Source: Bacteroidetes bacterium QH_10_64_37 (lineage in GTDB: Bacteria > Bacteroidota > Rhodothermia > Rhodothermales > Salinibacteraceae). From it: DNA of 64,000 nt. Shown one piece after another: positions 1 to 8,965 of this stretch (its first letter is position 1; the number at the start of each line of letters is the position of its first letter). A program made the position numbers and the translations under genes. The notes beneath the pieces were generated by a model. It was not told the DNA's origin and ran no database searches. It saw only the letters and a program-made list of their open reading frames with translations. The stretch is from assembly GCA_003023105.1 (NCBI GenBank), contig PXSZ01000044.1, forward strand, positions 1 to 64,000, in the 5' to 3' direction.

Positions 1-454
1 GCGCGGCGAGACCCTGGCGCTGTTCGTGACCTACGGCAACCCCCTCGCCATCTGGCGTCTTCGATTCGGCGACGAATACAAGTCCATCCGGTTTCCCGGC
101 GGGCTTGTTCTGGCGCCACCGCATCTTCTCGACGCGCCACTCCAACTGGCCGGTTTCTTTCTCGTCCAGCGGGTCGGGCTCCGCGTCCTCGTAGCCGACG
201 TGCAGGTCGGCAAGCTGCTCGCCCGCGTCCACGAAGGCGCCGAAGTCGGGGGCGTAGGGGAGATGCGAGAGGTGACGCTTGAGATTCCCGTCGTAGCGCT
301 CGCGGTAGCGCGGATGGTGGAGGAGGGCGTAGACGGTAAACAGAACCTCGATGAATCGCGTTGCGACAACGAGCACCAGGAGTACCCCGACGGCCACGCC
401 CACCGCCGCGTATGGGCAGCGTGCAACGACCGAGGGGTCCTGAGAGGCGGTCAT
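1..454 (-). pseudogene. Type ISP restriction-modification enzyme, C-terminal remnant (partial at window edge)
   Basis: An open frame starts at the ATG at 452-454 and runs without a stop off the left edge. Residues 1-35 contain a hydrophobic stretch (about residues 14-32) that looks like a membrane segment. From about residue 40 it reads VYALLHHPRYRERY, NLKRHLSHLPYAPDF, ADLHVGYEDAEPDPL and LEWRVEKMR. These match the conserved C-terminal tail of type ISP restriction-modification enzymes (helicase-methylase fusions in which this tail belongs to the target-recognition region). The helicase, nuclease and methylase parts, normally more than 1000 residues, would have to lie upstream, but the next gene (547-1092) occupies that space. 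I infer a remnant fused to an unrelated hydrophobic N-terminus. It could still be expressed as a small membrane protein. The 3' end is outside the window. Confidence 0.6.
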
Positions 455-546
455 TGATTGGAGACGTGCACGAAGCAGAGGGCTGATACGCTGCGTTCAA
501 CAATCATCTTCTCATCAGATCCCCGAAAGGTTCCTCTTCTCTCGAC

Positions 547-1092
547 ATGATCAAATCTTTTCTCGGGGCCGAGCCGACCTACGACGACACGAATTACATT
601 GCTGAGACGGCGGTCCTCATCGGGGACGTCACCCTGGGTTCCAACGCGAGCATCTGGCACCACTGCACCCTGCGGGGCGACGTGAACTGGATCCATGTCG
701 GAGAGGGCACCAACATTCAGGACCACACCGTCGTCCACGTGACGCACGGAACGGCGCCTACGGACATCGGGGCGCGCGTCACGATTGGACACGGGGGCAT
801 CGTTCACGGCTGCACCCTCGAAGACGAGGTGCTGGTGGGAATGGGCGCGACGATCCTGGACCACGCTGTCATTGGGCGACACAGCATTGTCGGCGCGCAG
901 GCGCTGGTGACCAAAGACACCGAGATTCCGCCGCGCTCGCTCGTCCTCGGGCAGCCGGCCGAGGTGGTGCGCGAGGTGACCGAGGAGGAGATCACGGCCA
1001 TCCAGGAAGGGGCGGAAAACTACCTCCGCTATAGTGCCGTCCACGACGGCCGTGAGCACCCCGAGACGAATCCGTGGTACGACCCCTTGTAG
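547..1092 (+). CDS. Gamma-carbonic anhydrase family protein (left-handed beta-helix)
   Basis: A 181-residue cytoplasmic protein of the gamma-carbonic anhydrase/YrdA family. It is built almost entirely of hexapeptide repeats forming a left-handed beta-helix, with a C-terminal helix (about residues 145-175). The metal-ligand histidines expected at trimer interfaces are visible in VVHVTHG and GHGGIVHGC. Family members are trimeric zinc or iron proteins; some hydrate CO2 and many have no proven activity, so the reaction is inferred. The length is normal for the family. It stands alone on the plus strand, back to back with the type ISP remnant and convergent with the membrane-protein gene ending at 1133. 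Confidence 0.88.
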   Translation: MIKSFLGAEPTYDDTNYIAETAVLIGDVTLGSNASIWHHCTLRGDVNWIHVGEGTNIQDHTVVHVTHGTAPTDIGARVTIGHGGIVHGCTLEDEVLVGMGATILDHAVIGRHSIVGAQALVTKDTEIPPRSLVLGQPAEVVREVTEEEITAIQEGAENYLRYSAVHDGREHPETNPWYDPL

Positions 1093-1132
1093 GAACTCCC
1101 GTTTCTGAGCACACCTGTTCCGCGATCGTGGC

Positions 1133-1519
1133 TCAGTGGTTCTCGTCCGAGGACGGGGGCGACATCTTTTTGGACCCGGATCCGCTCCAGAGCTTGTTGA
1201 GGCCGCTGAGGGCCAGGACGCCGCCGCCCACTGCGGTGCCCGCCACGGGGAGGGGAATGCCCACCGCAACGCCGGCCAGCAGGCCCTTCAGGATGGCTTT
1301 GCCAATGCCGTCTTCCCGGTAGACGCGCTGAATAAGACCCGTTCCCGCCCCCGCAACCCCAAAGCCGACCAGGGCGACGAGGGGCGTCGACAGACCGAGC
1401 GTGATCACGTTCTCGGAAAAGAGCAGCCAGTCCAGCCCAAGAATGAGAATCCCGCTCGCGGGGTGAAGAACGGTTGGGGATGTGGAGTCTGGGCTTTGCA
1501 TATCGCTTGGGAGAATCAC
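1133..1519 (-). CDS. Small conserved-looking membrane protein, function unknown
   Basis: A 128-residue protein with about three hydrophobic segments: residues 22-34, 40-62 (rich in Gly and Val) and 76-104. The hydrophilic tail is Ser/Lys-rich and ends in acidic residues. I do not recognise a named family. The glycine-rich second segment and the VAVGIPLPVAGTAVGGG stretch resemble small pore-like or glycine-zipper membrane proteins. It lies 39 bp downstream of hslU on the same strand, so it may be the last gene of that operon. A second ATG at 1501 would give a protein six residues shorter; neither start has a clear ribosome binding site. Confidence 0.6.
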   Translation of the reverse strand: MILPSDMQSPDSTSPTVLHPASGILILGLDWLLFSENVITLGLSTPLVALVGFGVAGAGTGLIQRVYREDGIGKAILKGLLAGVAVGIPLPVAGTAVGGGVLALSGLNKLWSGSGSKKMSPPSSDENH

Positions 1520-1558
1520 CCTGCCGTGCAGCCGTCCGCTGCCCGCCGTCCCCTGACG

Positions 1559-3007
1559 TTACAGGATGTACTGACTCAGGTCGCGGCTCGACGCGATGGA
1601 GCTGAGCCGGTCGCGCACCATCTCGGCGTCGATGGTCACGCTGGAGCCGGGCGGGATCTCTTCGGGCACGTCGAAGAGAAGGTCCTCCAGGAGCGTCGTG
1701 AGCACCGTGTGGAGGCGCCGCGCCCCAATGTTCTCCACGTCCGCATTCACCTGCGCGGCGATGCGTGCGAGCTCGCTGACGCCCTCCTTCTCAAACTCGA
1801 TCTTGACATCCTCCGACCGTAGCAGCGCCCGGTACTGCTTCACGAGCGCGTTCTTGGGCTTGGTGAGGATCTCGTAGAAGTCGTCCTCGTCGAGGTTGTT
1901 GAGCTCCACCCGGATGGGGAAGCGCCCTTGCAGCTCCGGAATGAGGTCACTGGGCTTGCTGGCGTGGAAGGCGCCGCTGGCGATGAACAGGATGTGACTG
2001 GTCTGCACCATGCCGTGCTTCGTGGTGACCGTCGACCCCTCCACGATGGGGAGGAGGTCGCGCTGCACGCCCTGCCGAGACACGCCCGCGCCCTGTCCGC
2101 CCTGGTCGCGGGTACGGGTGCCGGAGGCCACCTTGTCAATCTCGTCGACGAACACGATGCCGGCCTGTTGCACGCGCTCCAGGGCGTCGTCCGTCACCTG
2201 ATCCTGGTCGATCAGTTTCTGAGCCTCTTCCTGCGTCAGGATCTCGCGGGCTTCCTCCACCGTTACCCGGCGCTTCTTGCGCTGGTTGCCCCCACCGAGG
2301 TTGCCGAAGAGCTCTTCCAGGTTCACGCCCATTTCCTCCATGCCCATTGGGCCGAACATCTGCATCATCGACTGAGAGTCCGAACTCACCTCGATCTCGA
2401 TTTCCCGGTCGTCGAGGTCGCCCCGCTCCAGCTTGTCTCGAAATTTCTGCCGCGTGCGACTGCGGAGGCTCTCTTGTTCGCCCTCGACCTGCGGCGCCTC
2501 CTCCGTCTGGTGAACCGTAAACCCGGGCTCGTCGCGGGCGCCATCGCCGGCGCGGGACTGGCCCTCGTCCTCCGGTGGGATGAGGATGTCCAGGATCCGT
2601 TCCTCGGCCAGTTCCCGGGCGCGGTCCTGCACCTCCTCCTTGTGCTCCTTCTCCACCATGTTCACCGCAATGTCGGTGAGGTCGCGGATCATGCTGTCCA
2701 CGTCGCGCCCCACGTACCCCACCTCGGTAAACTTCGAAGCCTCCACCTTGATGAACGGGGCGCGGGCCAGGCGGGCCAGGCGGCGGGCGATTTCGGTCTT
2801 CCCCACTCCGGTGGGCCCGATCATGATGATGTTATTCGGCATGATCTCGTCCCGCATCTCCTCCGGCGCATTCTGGCGGCGCCAGCGATTGCGCAGGGCA
2901 ATCGCCACGTTCTTCTTGGCGTCGTCTTGCCCGATGATGTACTTGTTGAGCTCCTCAACAATCTGGCGCGGCGTGAGGTCTTCAACGTGCTGGGTGACGT
3001 CTGGCAT
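1559..3007 (-). CDS. hslU: ATP-dependent protease ATPase subunit HslU
   Basis: A 482-residue AAA+ unfoldase that forms hexameric rings and feeds substrates into the HslV peptidase in the cytoplasm. The Walker A motif GPTGVGKT is at residues 64-71, and the Walker B segment FVDEIDK lies in the middle of the protein. The I-domain between them (about residues 130-250) is acidic and longer than in E. coli (443 residues in total), which fits a halophile. The C-terminal residues SQYIL form the tail that docks into HslV. It is the third gene of the minus-strand series hslV, NYN gene, hslU. Confidence 0.97.
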   Translation of the reverse strand: MPDVTQHVEDLTPRQIVEELNKYIIGQDDAKKNVAIALRNRWRRQNAPEEMRDEIMPNNIIMIGPTGVGKTEIARRLARLARAPFIKVEASKFTEVGYVGRDVDSMIRDLTDIAVNMVEKEHKEEVQDRARELAEERILDILIPPEDEGQSRAGDGARDEPGFTVHQTEEAPQVEGEQESLRSRTRQKFRDKLERGDLDDREIEIEVSSDSQSMMQMFGPMGMEEMGVNLEELFGNLGGGNQRKKRRVTVEEAREILTQEEAQKLIDQDQVTDDALERVQQAGIVFVDEIDKVASGTRTRDQGGQGAGVSRQGVQRDLLPIVEGSTVTTKHGMVQTSHILFIASGAFHASKPSDLIPELQGRFPIRVELNNLDEDDFYEILTKPKNALVKQYRALLRSEDVKIEFEKEGVSELARIAAQVNADVENIGARRLHTVLTTLLEDLLFDVPEEIPPGSSVTIDAEMVRDRLSSIASSRDLSQYIL

Positions 3008-3076
3008 GTCGATGTACTGAATCGTCGATGAACAGGTGTGCTGGGGGAGAAGAAGCGACCCTGCGAAGCGCGCGTG

Positions 3077-4174
3077 CTATTGCTCCTCCTCGGGTTCGTC
3101 GAAGGATGCTGAATCGTCTCCATTTTCGGTCGCCACGGAGGTGGGGGCAGTGGGCGATTTGAAAGCGTCCTCCGTCTCGTATTCGTCGTGGGACGACGAC
3201 TCGTTTTCCTCGACCCGCTCGTCCTCAGCGGGTGCGTCGGAGGTCGGCTCCGCCTCCGAAGGGGATGCCCCGTCGACCGTCTCGTGGACCTCCTGCACGT
3301 CGGGGTGGTCGTCGTTAACGATGAGGACCGTGTAGTTGTACGGATAGCCGTTCCGCTTCTCCAGTCGGGCGGCGCCGGCCGCCTCCAATTCGCTCACGAG
3401 CGACTTGGGATCCTGGTCCGGCCCCATCAAGTCGGAGAGCTTGCGGAGGAGGGGCGTCAGGTAGACCTCGTCGTACTGCCCGAAGTGCTCCTCGGTAATT
3501 TCGACGGCGCGCCGCGCCGCGGGGGCGTCCAGCGGCTGGAACTGCTGCGGAGGCGGATCCTCGGGCGTCTGGGCGCGGGTGTATGCGGCCCCGCTCGTTG
3601 GGGCATTCGACAGAAGGTCCTCACGGGAGTCCTGACTCAGGAGGTTGCGGGCGTCGAGGTACTTGCTGTCTTCGACGAAGGCGGGCGTGTCGGCGGTCTG
3701 TGGGGGATTGACGGCGGCCACGAGGGGACGGCATCCCTGCTCGCGGATCCACCGGACGAGGGGGAGGTAGGGGCGGTTGCCCGTAACGATCACGAGGGTC
3801 TGCACGTCCGAACGACGTGTCAAAAAATTGGTCAGCTCGAGGGTGAGCCGAACCTCGGAGGTGTTTTCCTGCATCCCGACGGCTGTCGGGACGTGCACAG
3901 GCTCAATGCCGCGCTGCTGGAGGACCGAGAGGACCTGCGCATCCTCGTCGTCGAGAAGCGTGTCGAAGGTTCCGTACGCTCGGCCAAAAATGGTGGGTGT
4001 GTCGTCGCCCTCTTCGAGGTAGCGGCGGACCTCCTCAAAAATCTCTTCGGCGTATTCGCCAGCCGATCGGCTGTGTTCGCTTTGTGACTGTAGGATGGTG
4101 TAGAGATTGTCGTAGTCGACGAACATGGCCGCCTGTTTTCGGCGGAGGGCATCCGCGTTCTGATCTAAGGTCAT
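3077..4174 (-). CDS. NYN-domain (LabA/DUF88-like) putative RNase, encoded between hslV and hslU
   Basis: A 365-residue protein. Residues 15-165 form a NYN domain (PIN-like nuclease fold): the acidic motif FVDYDN (Asp20, Asp22) comes early, followed by LVIVTGNRPYLPLV and a later hydrophobic strand. Family members are Mg2+-dependent RNases or inactive RNA binders. Residues 210-300 look like a winged-helix/OST-HTH-type module that would bind RNA (EVYLTPLLRKLSDLMG, then a basic YPYNYTVLIV strand). The last 65 residues are a low-complexity acidic tail. It sits between hslV (gap 99 bp) and hslU (gap 69 bp) on the same strand, so co-transcription is likely. Any link to proteolysis is inference from position. 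Confidence 0.8.
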   Translation of the reverse strand: MTLDQNADALRRKQAAMFVDYDNLYTILQSQSEHSRSAGEYAEEIFEEVRRYLEEGDDTPTIFGRAYGTFDTLLDDEDAQVLSVLQQRGIEPVHVPTAVGMQENTSEVRLTLELTNFLTRRSDVQTLVIVTGNRPYLPLVRWIREQGCRPLVAAVNPPQTADTPAFVEDSKYLDARNLLSQDSREDLLSNAPTSGAAYTRAQTPEDPPPQQFQPLDAPAARRAVEITEEHFGQYDEVYLTPLLRKLSDLMGPDQDPKSLVSELEAAGAARLEKRNGYPYNYTVLIVNDDHPDVQEVHETVDGASPSEAEPTSDAPAEDERVEENESSSHDEYETEDAFKSPTAPTSVATENGDDSASFDEPEEEQ

Positions 4175-4273
4175 GAGTCTGGTTCATCATCGATCTTTGG
4201 AAAATAGTGGAAACTCCGCTTCCAGCATGATCGACAGACGGAAACGGGGGCGAGTGAGGGCACCATTGGACAC

Positions 4274-4837
4274 TCACGAGGACTCTGCGTCGATCTCAAG
4301 AATGGTTCGATTATGATTCGTGTAGATGCAAATGTCTGCGGCGATGGACAGTCCGCTCTCGACGATCTCGCGGGCGGTCAGGTCCTCTCCGTTCTGGAGA
4401 AGCGCCCGGCTGGCAGCGAGCGCGTACGAGCCCCCGGATCCGATGGCGACGATGTTGTCGTCGGGTTCAATAACGTCACCGGCCCCGCTGATCAGCAGCA
4501 GTTCGCGGGGGGAGGCCACCGCCAGCAAGGCTTCGAGCCGGCGGAGATACTTGTCGGTGCGCCACTCCTTTGCGAGCTCGACGGCCGCACGGGCCACGTT
4601 TCCGCCGTACTCCTGGAGTTTCTCTTCGAAGCGCTCGAACAGGGTAAACGCGTCGGCCGTGGACCCCGCGAATCCGGCCAGAATCTCGTCGTCGTACAGC
4701 GACCGAACCTTCTCGGCCTCGTGCTTCACGACCGTCTCATTCATGGTGGCCTGGCCGTCCGACCCGAGGGCAATCTGGCCGTTGTATCGGACCCCGAGAA
4801 CGGTCGTGGCGTCGGGGGAATTAGTCTCAGCGGTCAT
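4274..4837 (-). CDS. hslV: ATP-dependent protease peptidase subunit HslV
   Basis: A 187-residue N-terminal-nucleophile threonine protease forming the core of the HslUV complex. The mature sequence should begin at the Thr-Thr pair (residues 11-12, [10 protein letters not shown]), so the first ten residues form a short propeptide that must be removed to expose the catalytic Thr. GSDGQAT and [19 protein letters not shown] are family signatures, and the length is normal. It is first of the three-gene hslV, NYN, hslU series and follows mreC on the same strand with a 151-bp gap. Confidence 0.96.
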   Translation of the reverse strand: MTAETNSPDATTVLGVRYNGQIALGSDGQATMNETVVKHEAEKVRSLYDDEILAGFAGSTADAFTLFERFEEKLQEYGGNVARAAVELAKEWRTDKYLRRLEALLAVASPRELLLISGAGDVIEPDDNIVAIGSGGSYALAASRALLQNGEDLTAREIVESGLSIAADICIYTNHNRTILEIDAESS

Positions 4838-4988
4838 ACGCGGGGAGTCTCGTCGCAGAAGGAGGAACGATCCGCTCTCGTAACGCCGAGGGCGGTTGGA
4901 TTCTTGCCTTCAAACTGTACGACTTCCCCGTTTCGGCGGTTCGAATCAGATTCTGCTCTGCGCCCTCCGACCCCTTTTTCGCCAAACT

Positions 4989-5816
4989 TTAGCCAATCGG
5001 TGTTTCTTCGAGGGCCTGTTGCTTGGGGGGCGGAGTACGGAGGATGACGACGGCGTGGCTGATCTCGTAGAGCTGGACGGCGGGACGGAGGAAAATCTGG
5101 AGCTCGCTTCGTCCCGGGGGCGCCGCCACCGAATCGACCGTCCCAATTCGGCGGCCGGCCGGAAAGACATTGCTGTGGCCGCTGGTCACGACCTGTTGGC
5201 CGGCTTTTACGGGTTCGGTCTTTACGATGTGATCGAGTTGTAGGCGGTTGAGGTGTTCGCCACCCCAGCGCACGATTCCCTCAGCCCGGAGCGGGAGCAC
5301 AGTGCCGGGGACCCGGAAATCGGTGTTGAGGAAGGGCATGACCTGGGCGTAGTGGTCATTGACGAGCACCACGGTGCCCACGATGCCGCTTTCGTGGACG
5401 ACCGGCATGCCCTCCGTCACCCCGTCGGCCCGGCCCACGTCGAGAGTCAGGAAGTTGTCATTCTGGAAAATGTCCTTCGTCACGATCCGAGCGGGTCGGA
5501 GGGCAGCGTCGCTCGAATCGGTCAGGTTCAGCAGGCGCCGGAGCTCCTCGTTGCGCCGGCGGACGGCGCGGGTCCGGGCCACTTGACTCGACAGGCGGAT
5601 GTTTTCGCGTCGCAGCTCGTCGTTCTGTTCGAGGACTTGCAGGTACCGGCCCACCCAGGCGAAGGTGCTCTCCACCTGAGCGGTCCACCCCATCGTCTGC
5701 GCCCGCAGGGTCCGGAGCAGGGGCTGGTTCTGCGTGACCATGACGGTCGCGGCCATCAGGAGGAGGGCGCTCGTGAGAAGCCAGTCGCTGGGACGGTTCG
5801 GGGACGCCATCGGCAC
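4989..5816 (-). CDS. mreC: Rod shape-determining protein MreC
   Basis: A 275-residue inner-membrane protein with a single N-terminal membrane segment (about residues 12-30), a coiled-coil region (about 55-95, rich in Glu, Arg and Leu) and a periplasmic two-lobed beta domain. GMPVV, SGIVGTVV and VVTSGHSNVFPAGRRIGTV are typical of the MreC core. It links the MreB cytoskeleton to peptidoglycan synthases during side-wall growth. It lies 54 bp after mreB on the same strand; mreD does not follow. The product of the next gene is HslV. Confidence 0.95.
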   Translation of the reverse strand: MPMASPNRPSDWLLTSALLLMAATVMVTQNQPLLRTLRAQTMGWTAQVESTFAWVGRYLQVLEQNDELRRENIRLSSQVARTRAVRRRNEELRRLLNLTDSSDAALRPARIVTKDIFQNDNFLTLDVGRADGVTEGMPVVHESGIVGTVVLVNDHYAQVMPFLNTDFRVPGTVLPLRAEGIVRWGGEHLNRLQLDHIVKTEPVKAGQQVVTSGHSNVFPAGRRIGTVDSVAAPPGRSELQIFLRPAVQLYEISHAVVILRTPPPKQQALEETPIG

Positions 5817-5870
5817 GAGGTGAGCATCGGTTCCGAAAGGGCCGACGGGGAGCGCGAGAGTTCCCTGGAA

Positions 5871-6878
5871 CTACGTCAGAACGCGATCATAGTCTTCCAG
5901 GTTTTCGAGCACCTCGCCGGTGCCGCGCACCACGGCTTTGAGGGGGTCCTCAGCAACGTATACGGGAAGCTCCACGCGGTCCTTGAGCATTTGGTCGATG
6001 CCTTCAAGGAGCGCGCCGCCGCCGGTCATCATGATGCCGCGCTCCAGCACGTCCGCGCCCAGTTCCGGTGGGGTGCGTTCAAGGGTGCGCAGCACGGCGG
6101 CGCTAATCTGTTCGAGGTTGTCGAGCAGCGCCTCCCGCACGTTCACCGACGAGATGGTGCGCACCTTCGGGATGCCGCTCACGAGATCGCGCCCCTTTAC
6201 CGAGAGCTCGAGCTCGGTGTCGAGCTCAAGGGCGCTTCCCACCTCGCACTTGATGCGCTCGGCCGTGCGGGAGCCGATGAGGAGGTTGTGGTTGCGCTTG
6301 AAGTACTGGACGATGGCCTTGTCCAGCTCCGACCCGCCGACGCGGAGCGACTCGTCGAGCACGATGCCGGACAGGGCGATGACGGCAATCTCGGTGGTGC
6401 CGCCCCCGATGTCCACGACCATGTTGCCCACGGCCTCCTGGATGTCGAGCCCGATGCCAATGGCCGCCGCCATGGGTTCGGACACAAGGTTCACCTTCCG
6501 GGCTCCCGCGTGCTCGGCAGAGTCGCGAACGGCTCGTTTCTCGACCTCCGTAATGCCGCTGGGCACGCACACGACCATGCTCCGGATGGAGGTGAGCCAG
6601 TTGTCTTTCACCTTCCGGAGGAGGCCCTGTATCATTTCTTCGGCCACCTTGAAGTCGGCAATCACGCCGTCCCGTAGGGGCCAGATGGTCTCGATATCCT
6701 GGTGGGTGCGCTCGTGCATCTGGAGGGCCTCGTAGCCGATCTCGCGTACCTCGTTGGTGTTGGAGTCGACCACGACGATGCTCGGCTCATTGAGAACGAT
6801 GCCCTCGCCGCGGATGTACACGAGCGTGTTCGCCGTCCCGAGGTCGATGGCGACGTCCTGTGAGAAGTTGAAAAACAT
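5871..6878 (-). CDS. mreB: Rod shape-determining protein MreB (bacterial actin)
   Basis: A 335-residue actin-family ATPase that polymerises under the inner membrane and steers cell-wall synthesis. Phosphate-1 is seen in AIDLGTANTLVY near the N-terminus, phosphate-2 in VVDIGGGTTEIAV, and the adenosine motif in MTGGGALLEGID. Length and motif order are normal. It is first of the series mreB, mreC and then the hsl genes. The upstream region (6879-7026) should hold the promoter, but I see no clear -35/-10 pair. Confidence 0.97.
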   Translation of the reverse strand: MFFNFSQDVAIDLGTANTLVYIRGEGIVLNEPSIVVVDSNTNEVREIGYEALQMHERTHQDIETIWPLRDGVIADFKVAEEMIQGLLRKVKDNWLTSIRSMVVCVPSGITEVEKRAVRDSAEHAGARKVNLVSEPMAAAIGIGLDIQEAVGNMVVDIGGGTTEIAVIALSGIVLDESLRVGGSELDKAIVQYFKRNHNLLIGSRTAERIKCEVGSALELDTELELSVKGRDLVSGIPKVRTISSVNVREALLDNLEQISAAVLRTLERTPPELGADVLERGIMMTGGGALLEGIDQMLKDRVELPVYVAEDPLKAVVRGTGEVLENLEDYDRVLT

Positions 6879-7233
6879 CGATGGTTCTGTGCAGATGAAG
6901 GGCCGAGTAGAGGCGTTGAGGGGGGATCAGCCGGATCGGCAGACAGCGTTGGAGCAGCTTTGCCGACTCGTGAAAAAAGTTCGTAAGCGGTTCTCGCTTA
7001 TCCTGTTCGGAAGCGCTCTGCCGTAAGGGAGTTGGGTATGGGCGTTTGGGCGTGTGGGTGTTTTTCTCCCACACTCCCAGACGCCCAAACGACCATACTC
7101 GTCGCCACAATCTTCAGGAACTTTTGCACGGCGCGGTAGACCGAACGGTTGGGCCGGCAGGTTCCAGTCTCGGGCCCCCGTCGTGGAGATGGGAATCACA
7201 CGACCGGTCAACGGAGGCTGTTAAACAGCAAGC
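6879..7233. other. Intergenic region between purH and mreB
   Basis: No credible gene. It holds the upstream region of mreB and, at 7027-7100, a GC-rich inverted pair of 7-base-period repeats (listed separately) that may terminate purH transcription. The remaining 130 bp next to purH show nothing recognisable. Confidence 0.6.
7027..7100. repeat. Heptad-period inverted repeat, GGGCGTT/GGGCGTG family
   Basis: The left arm (7027-7060) is G-rich with a G-run recurring about every 7 bases. The right arm (7066-7100) is largely its reverse complement (for example gggcgtttgggcgtgtggg against cccacac and cgcccaaacg). The arms are separated by a T-rich loop. The element can fold into a long imperfect hairpin just downstream of purH, so it may act as a terminator. 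Confidence 0.7.
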
Positions 7234-8820
7234 TTAATGCCGAAAGTGACGCCGACCGGTGAGGATCATCGCCATGTCGTGTTCGTCGGCGGCCTCGATG
7301 ACCTCCTCGTCCCGGATGGAGCCGCCGGGTTGGATGGCCGCGCGGGCGCCCTCGTTCGCAGCCGCCTCCAAGCCGTCGGCAAACGGAAAGAAAGCGTCGG
7401 ACGCTACCACGGAACCGGCAAGGTCAAGTTCCGACTTTTGGGCTTTGAACACCGCGAGCTCCGACGCGTCGATCCGGCTCATCTGACCGGCGCCAACGCC
7501 GAGGGTGGCCCGATCTCGGGCGTACACGATGGCGTTGCTCTTCACGTGTTTCGCCACGCGCCAGGCAAAGTCGAGGTCGGCCTGCTCGTCGTCGGTGGGG
7601 GGGCGAGCCGTAGGGACTTCCCAACGCTCGTGCCGGTCGGCGGGGGGGAGCACCGGGTCGCGCGTCTGCACCAGCAGGCCGCCCAGGACGGACCGAACGT
7701 CGGGGCGGTCGGCCCCGCGGCTGGGGCGTTCGTGGCGGACGATCCGGCGGCGGTCCCGCTCGGTCAGCAGATCGAGAACGCCGGACTCAAACTCCGGGGC
7801 GATGACGATCTCGGTGAAGATCTCGTCGATGGCCTCGGCCGTGGCCCGGTCGAGGGCCTGGTTCACGATAACAATGCCCCCGTAGGGCGACTGGGTGTCG
7901 GTGGCGAAGGCCCGGTGCCACGCGGCCTCCAGGGTGTCGGCGGTGGCCACGCCGCAGGGATTGGTGTGCTTCAGGATGGCGCACGTAGGCCCGGCGTCCC
8001 GAAACTCGTCGATGAGAGCGAGGGCGCTGCTGGTGTCCAGCAGGTTGTTGTAGGAGAGGTCCTTGCCGTGGATCTTGTCGAAGAAGCGCCAGGGGGTTCC
8101 GTAGAGGCCGCCCTTCTGGTGCGGGTTTTCGCCGTAGCGGAGCTCGCGGTCCTGCATCTCTGAGGTCTCGTACGTAAACGGAAGACTCTTCTCGTCCGCA
8201 CCTTTGTCCTCAAACTCGGGTTGCTGGGAGAGGTGGTTACTAATGAGCTGATCGTAGGCCGCAGTGTGGGCGAAGGCGCTCTTGGCGAGACCCCGGCGGG
8301 CGGGGAGGGACAGAAGCCCCTCGTTCTCCTCAAGCTCGCCGGCGACCTCGTCGTACTGTCTGGGGCCAATCACAACCCCGACGTCGGCGTGATTCTTGGC
8401 GGCGGCGCGGAGCAGGGTGGGCCCGCCGATGTCGACGTACTCCATAACCTCGTCCAGGTCGGCGCTCCGGTCCTGGGCCGCTGCGCCGAAGGGGTAGAGG
8501 TTGCACACTACGAGGTCGATGGGCGCATAGCCGTGCTCGTCGAGCGCGGCCATGTCCTCCTCGTGCGAGCGCCGGGCGAGAATGCCCGCGTGGATGGCAG
8601 GGTGGAGCGTTTTTACGCGGCCCTCCAGCACCTCCGGGATTCCCGTTACGTCGGCCACATCGGTCACGGGAAGGTCGGCGTCGCGGAGCGTATCGGCGGT
8701 CCCGCCCGTCGAAATCAGTTCGATGTTCAGGGCATGGAGCCGTCGGGCGAAGTCGGCGATGCCGGTCTTGTTGTAGACGGAGAGCAGGGCGCGGCGGACA
8801 GGGATGTTGGGAGTGGGCAT
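7234..8820 (-). CDS. purH: Bifunctional AICAR transformylase / IMP cyclohydrolase PurH
   Basis: A 528-residue cytoplasmic enzyme catalysing the last two steps of de novo purine synthesis: AICAR to FAICAR using 10-formyl-THF, then ring closure to IMP. The N-terminal MGS-like cyclohydrolase domain covers about residues 1-150 ([28 protein letters not shown]). The transformylase domain follows ([26 protein letters not shown], ending in GRRHFRH). About residues 350-390 the sequence is arginine-rich and less conserved. The neighbouring purN supplies the other formyl transfer of the pathway; purE and purK lie about 20 kb away. Confidence 0.97.
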   Translation of the reverse strand: MPTPNIPVRRALLSVYNKTGIADFARRLHALNIELISTGGTADTLRDADLPVTDVADVTGIPEVLEGRVKTLHPAIHAGILARRSHEEDMAALDEHGYAPIDLVVCNLYPFGAAAQDRSADLDEVMEYVDIGGPTLLRAAAKNHADVGVVIGPRQYDEVAGELEENEGLLSLPARRGLAKSAFAHTAAYDQLISNHLSQQPEFEDKGADEKSLPFTYETSEMQDRELRYGENPHQKGGLYGTPWRFFDKIHGKDLSYNNLLDTSSALALIDEFRDAGPTCAILKHTNPCGVATADTLEAAWHRAFATDTQSPYGGIVIVNQALDRATAEAIDEIFTEIVIAPEFESGVLDLLTERDRRRIVRHERPSRGADRPDVRSVLGGLLVQTRDPVLPPADRHERWEVPTARPPTDDEQADLDFAWRVAKHVKSNAIVYARDRATLGVGAGQMSRIDASELAVFKAQKSELDLAGSVVASDAFFPFADGLEAAANEGARAAIQPGGSIRDEEVIEAADEHDMAMILTGRRHFRH

Positions 8821-8845
8821 GTTTTTGGGGCGAGTTACGGGTTAA

Positions 8846-8943
8846 GAGTCATGAGGCATGAGTGAAGAGTCACGAGTCATGAGCGATGAGGCATGAGTTG
8901 TGGGTCGTGAGTCAGGAGTTGTGAGGCATGAGTCACGAGTGCA
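8846..8943. repeat. Tandem array of 14 degenerate heptamers (GAGTCAT family)
   Basis: Fourteen consecutive 7-base units in unbroken register, nearly all beginning GAG and close to GAGTCAT (gagtcat, gaggcat, gagtgaa, gagtcac and so on). It fills the gap between purN and purH. There is no opposed arm here. Shorter traces of the same family occur near 24755-24770 and 60727-60740. Confidence 0.9.
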
Positions 8944-8965
8944 GTTATGGGCTGTGGAGGGGGCA

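Noticed and set aside
26..457. Plus-strand 143-codon frame at the left edge
   Set aside because: It is opposite the frame with a clear type ISP match, and its composition is that of an antisense shadow.
451..1269. 272-codon minus-strand frame over the carbonic anhydrase gene
   Set aside because: It is antisense to a well-supported gene, Arg/Pro-rich, with no recognisable motif.
4900..4985. Possible tRNA (ggttcgaatc present between hslV and mreC)
   Set aside because: The bases around the T-loop-like motif do not form the four stems or end in an acceptor.
8846..8943. Possible CRISPR array
   Set aside because: The units are 7 bases with no spacers, and no cas genes are present.
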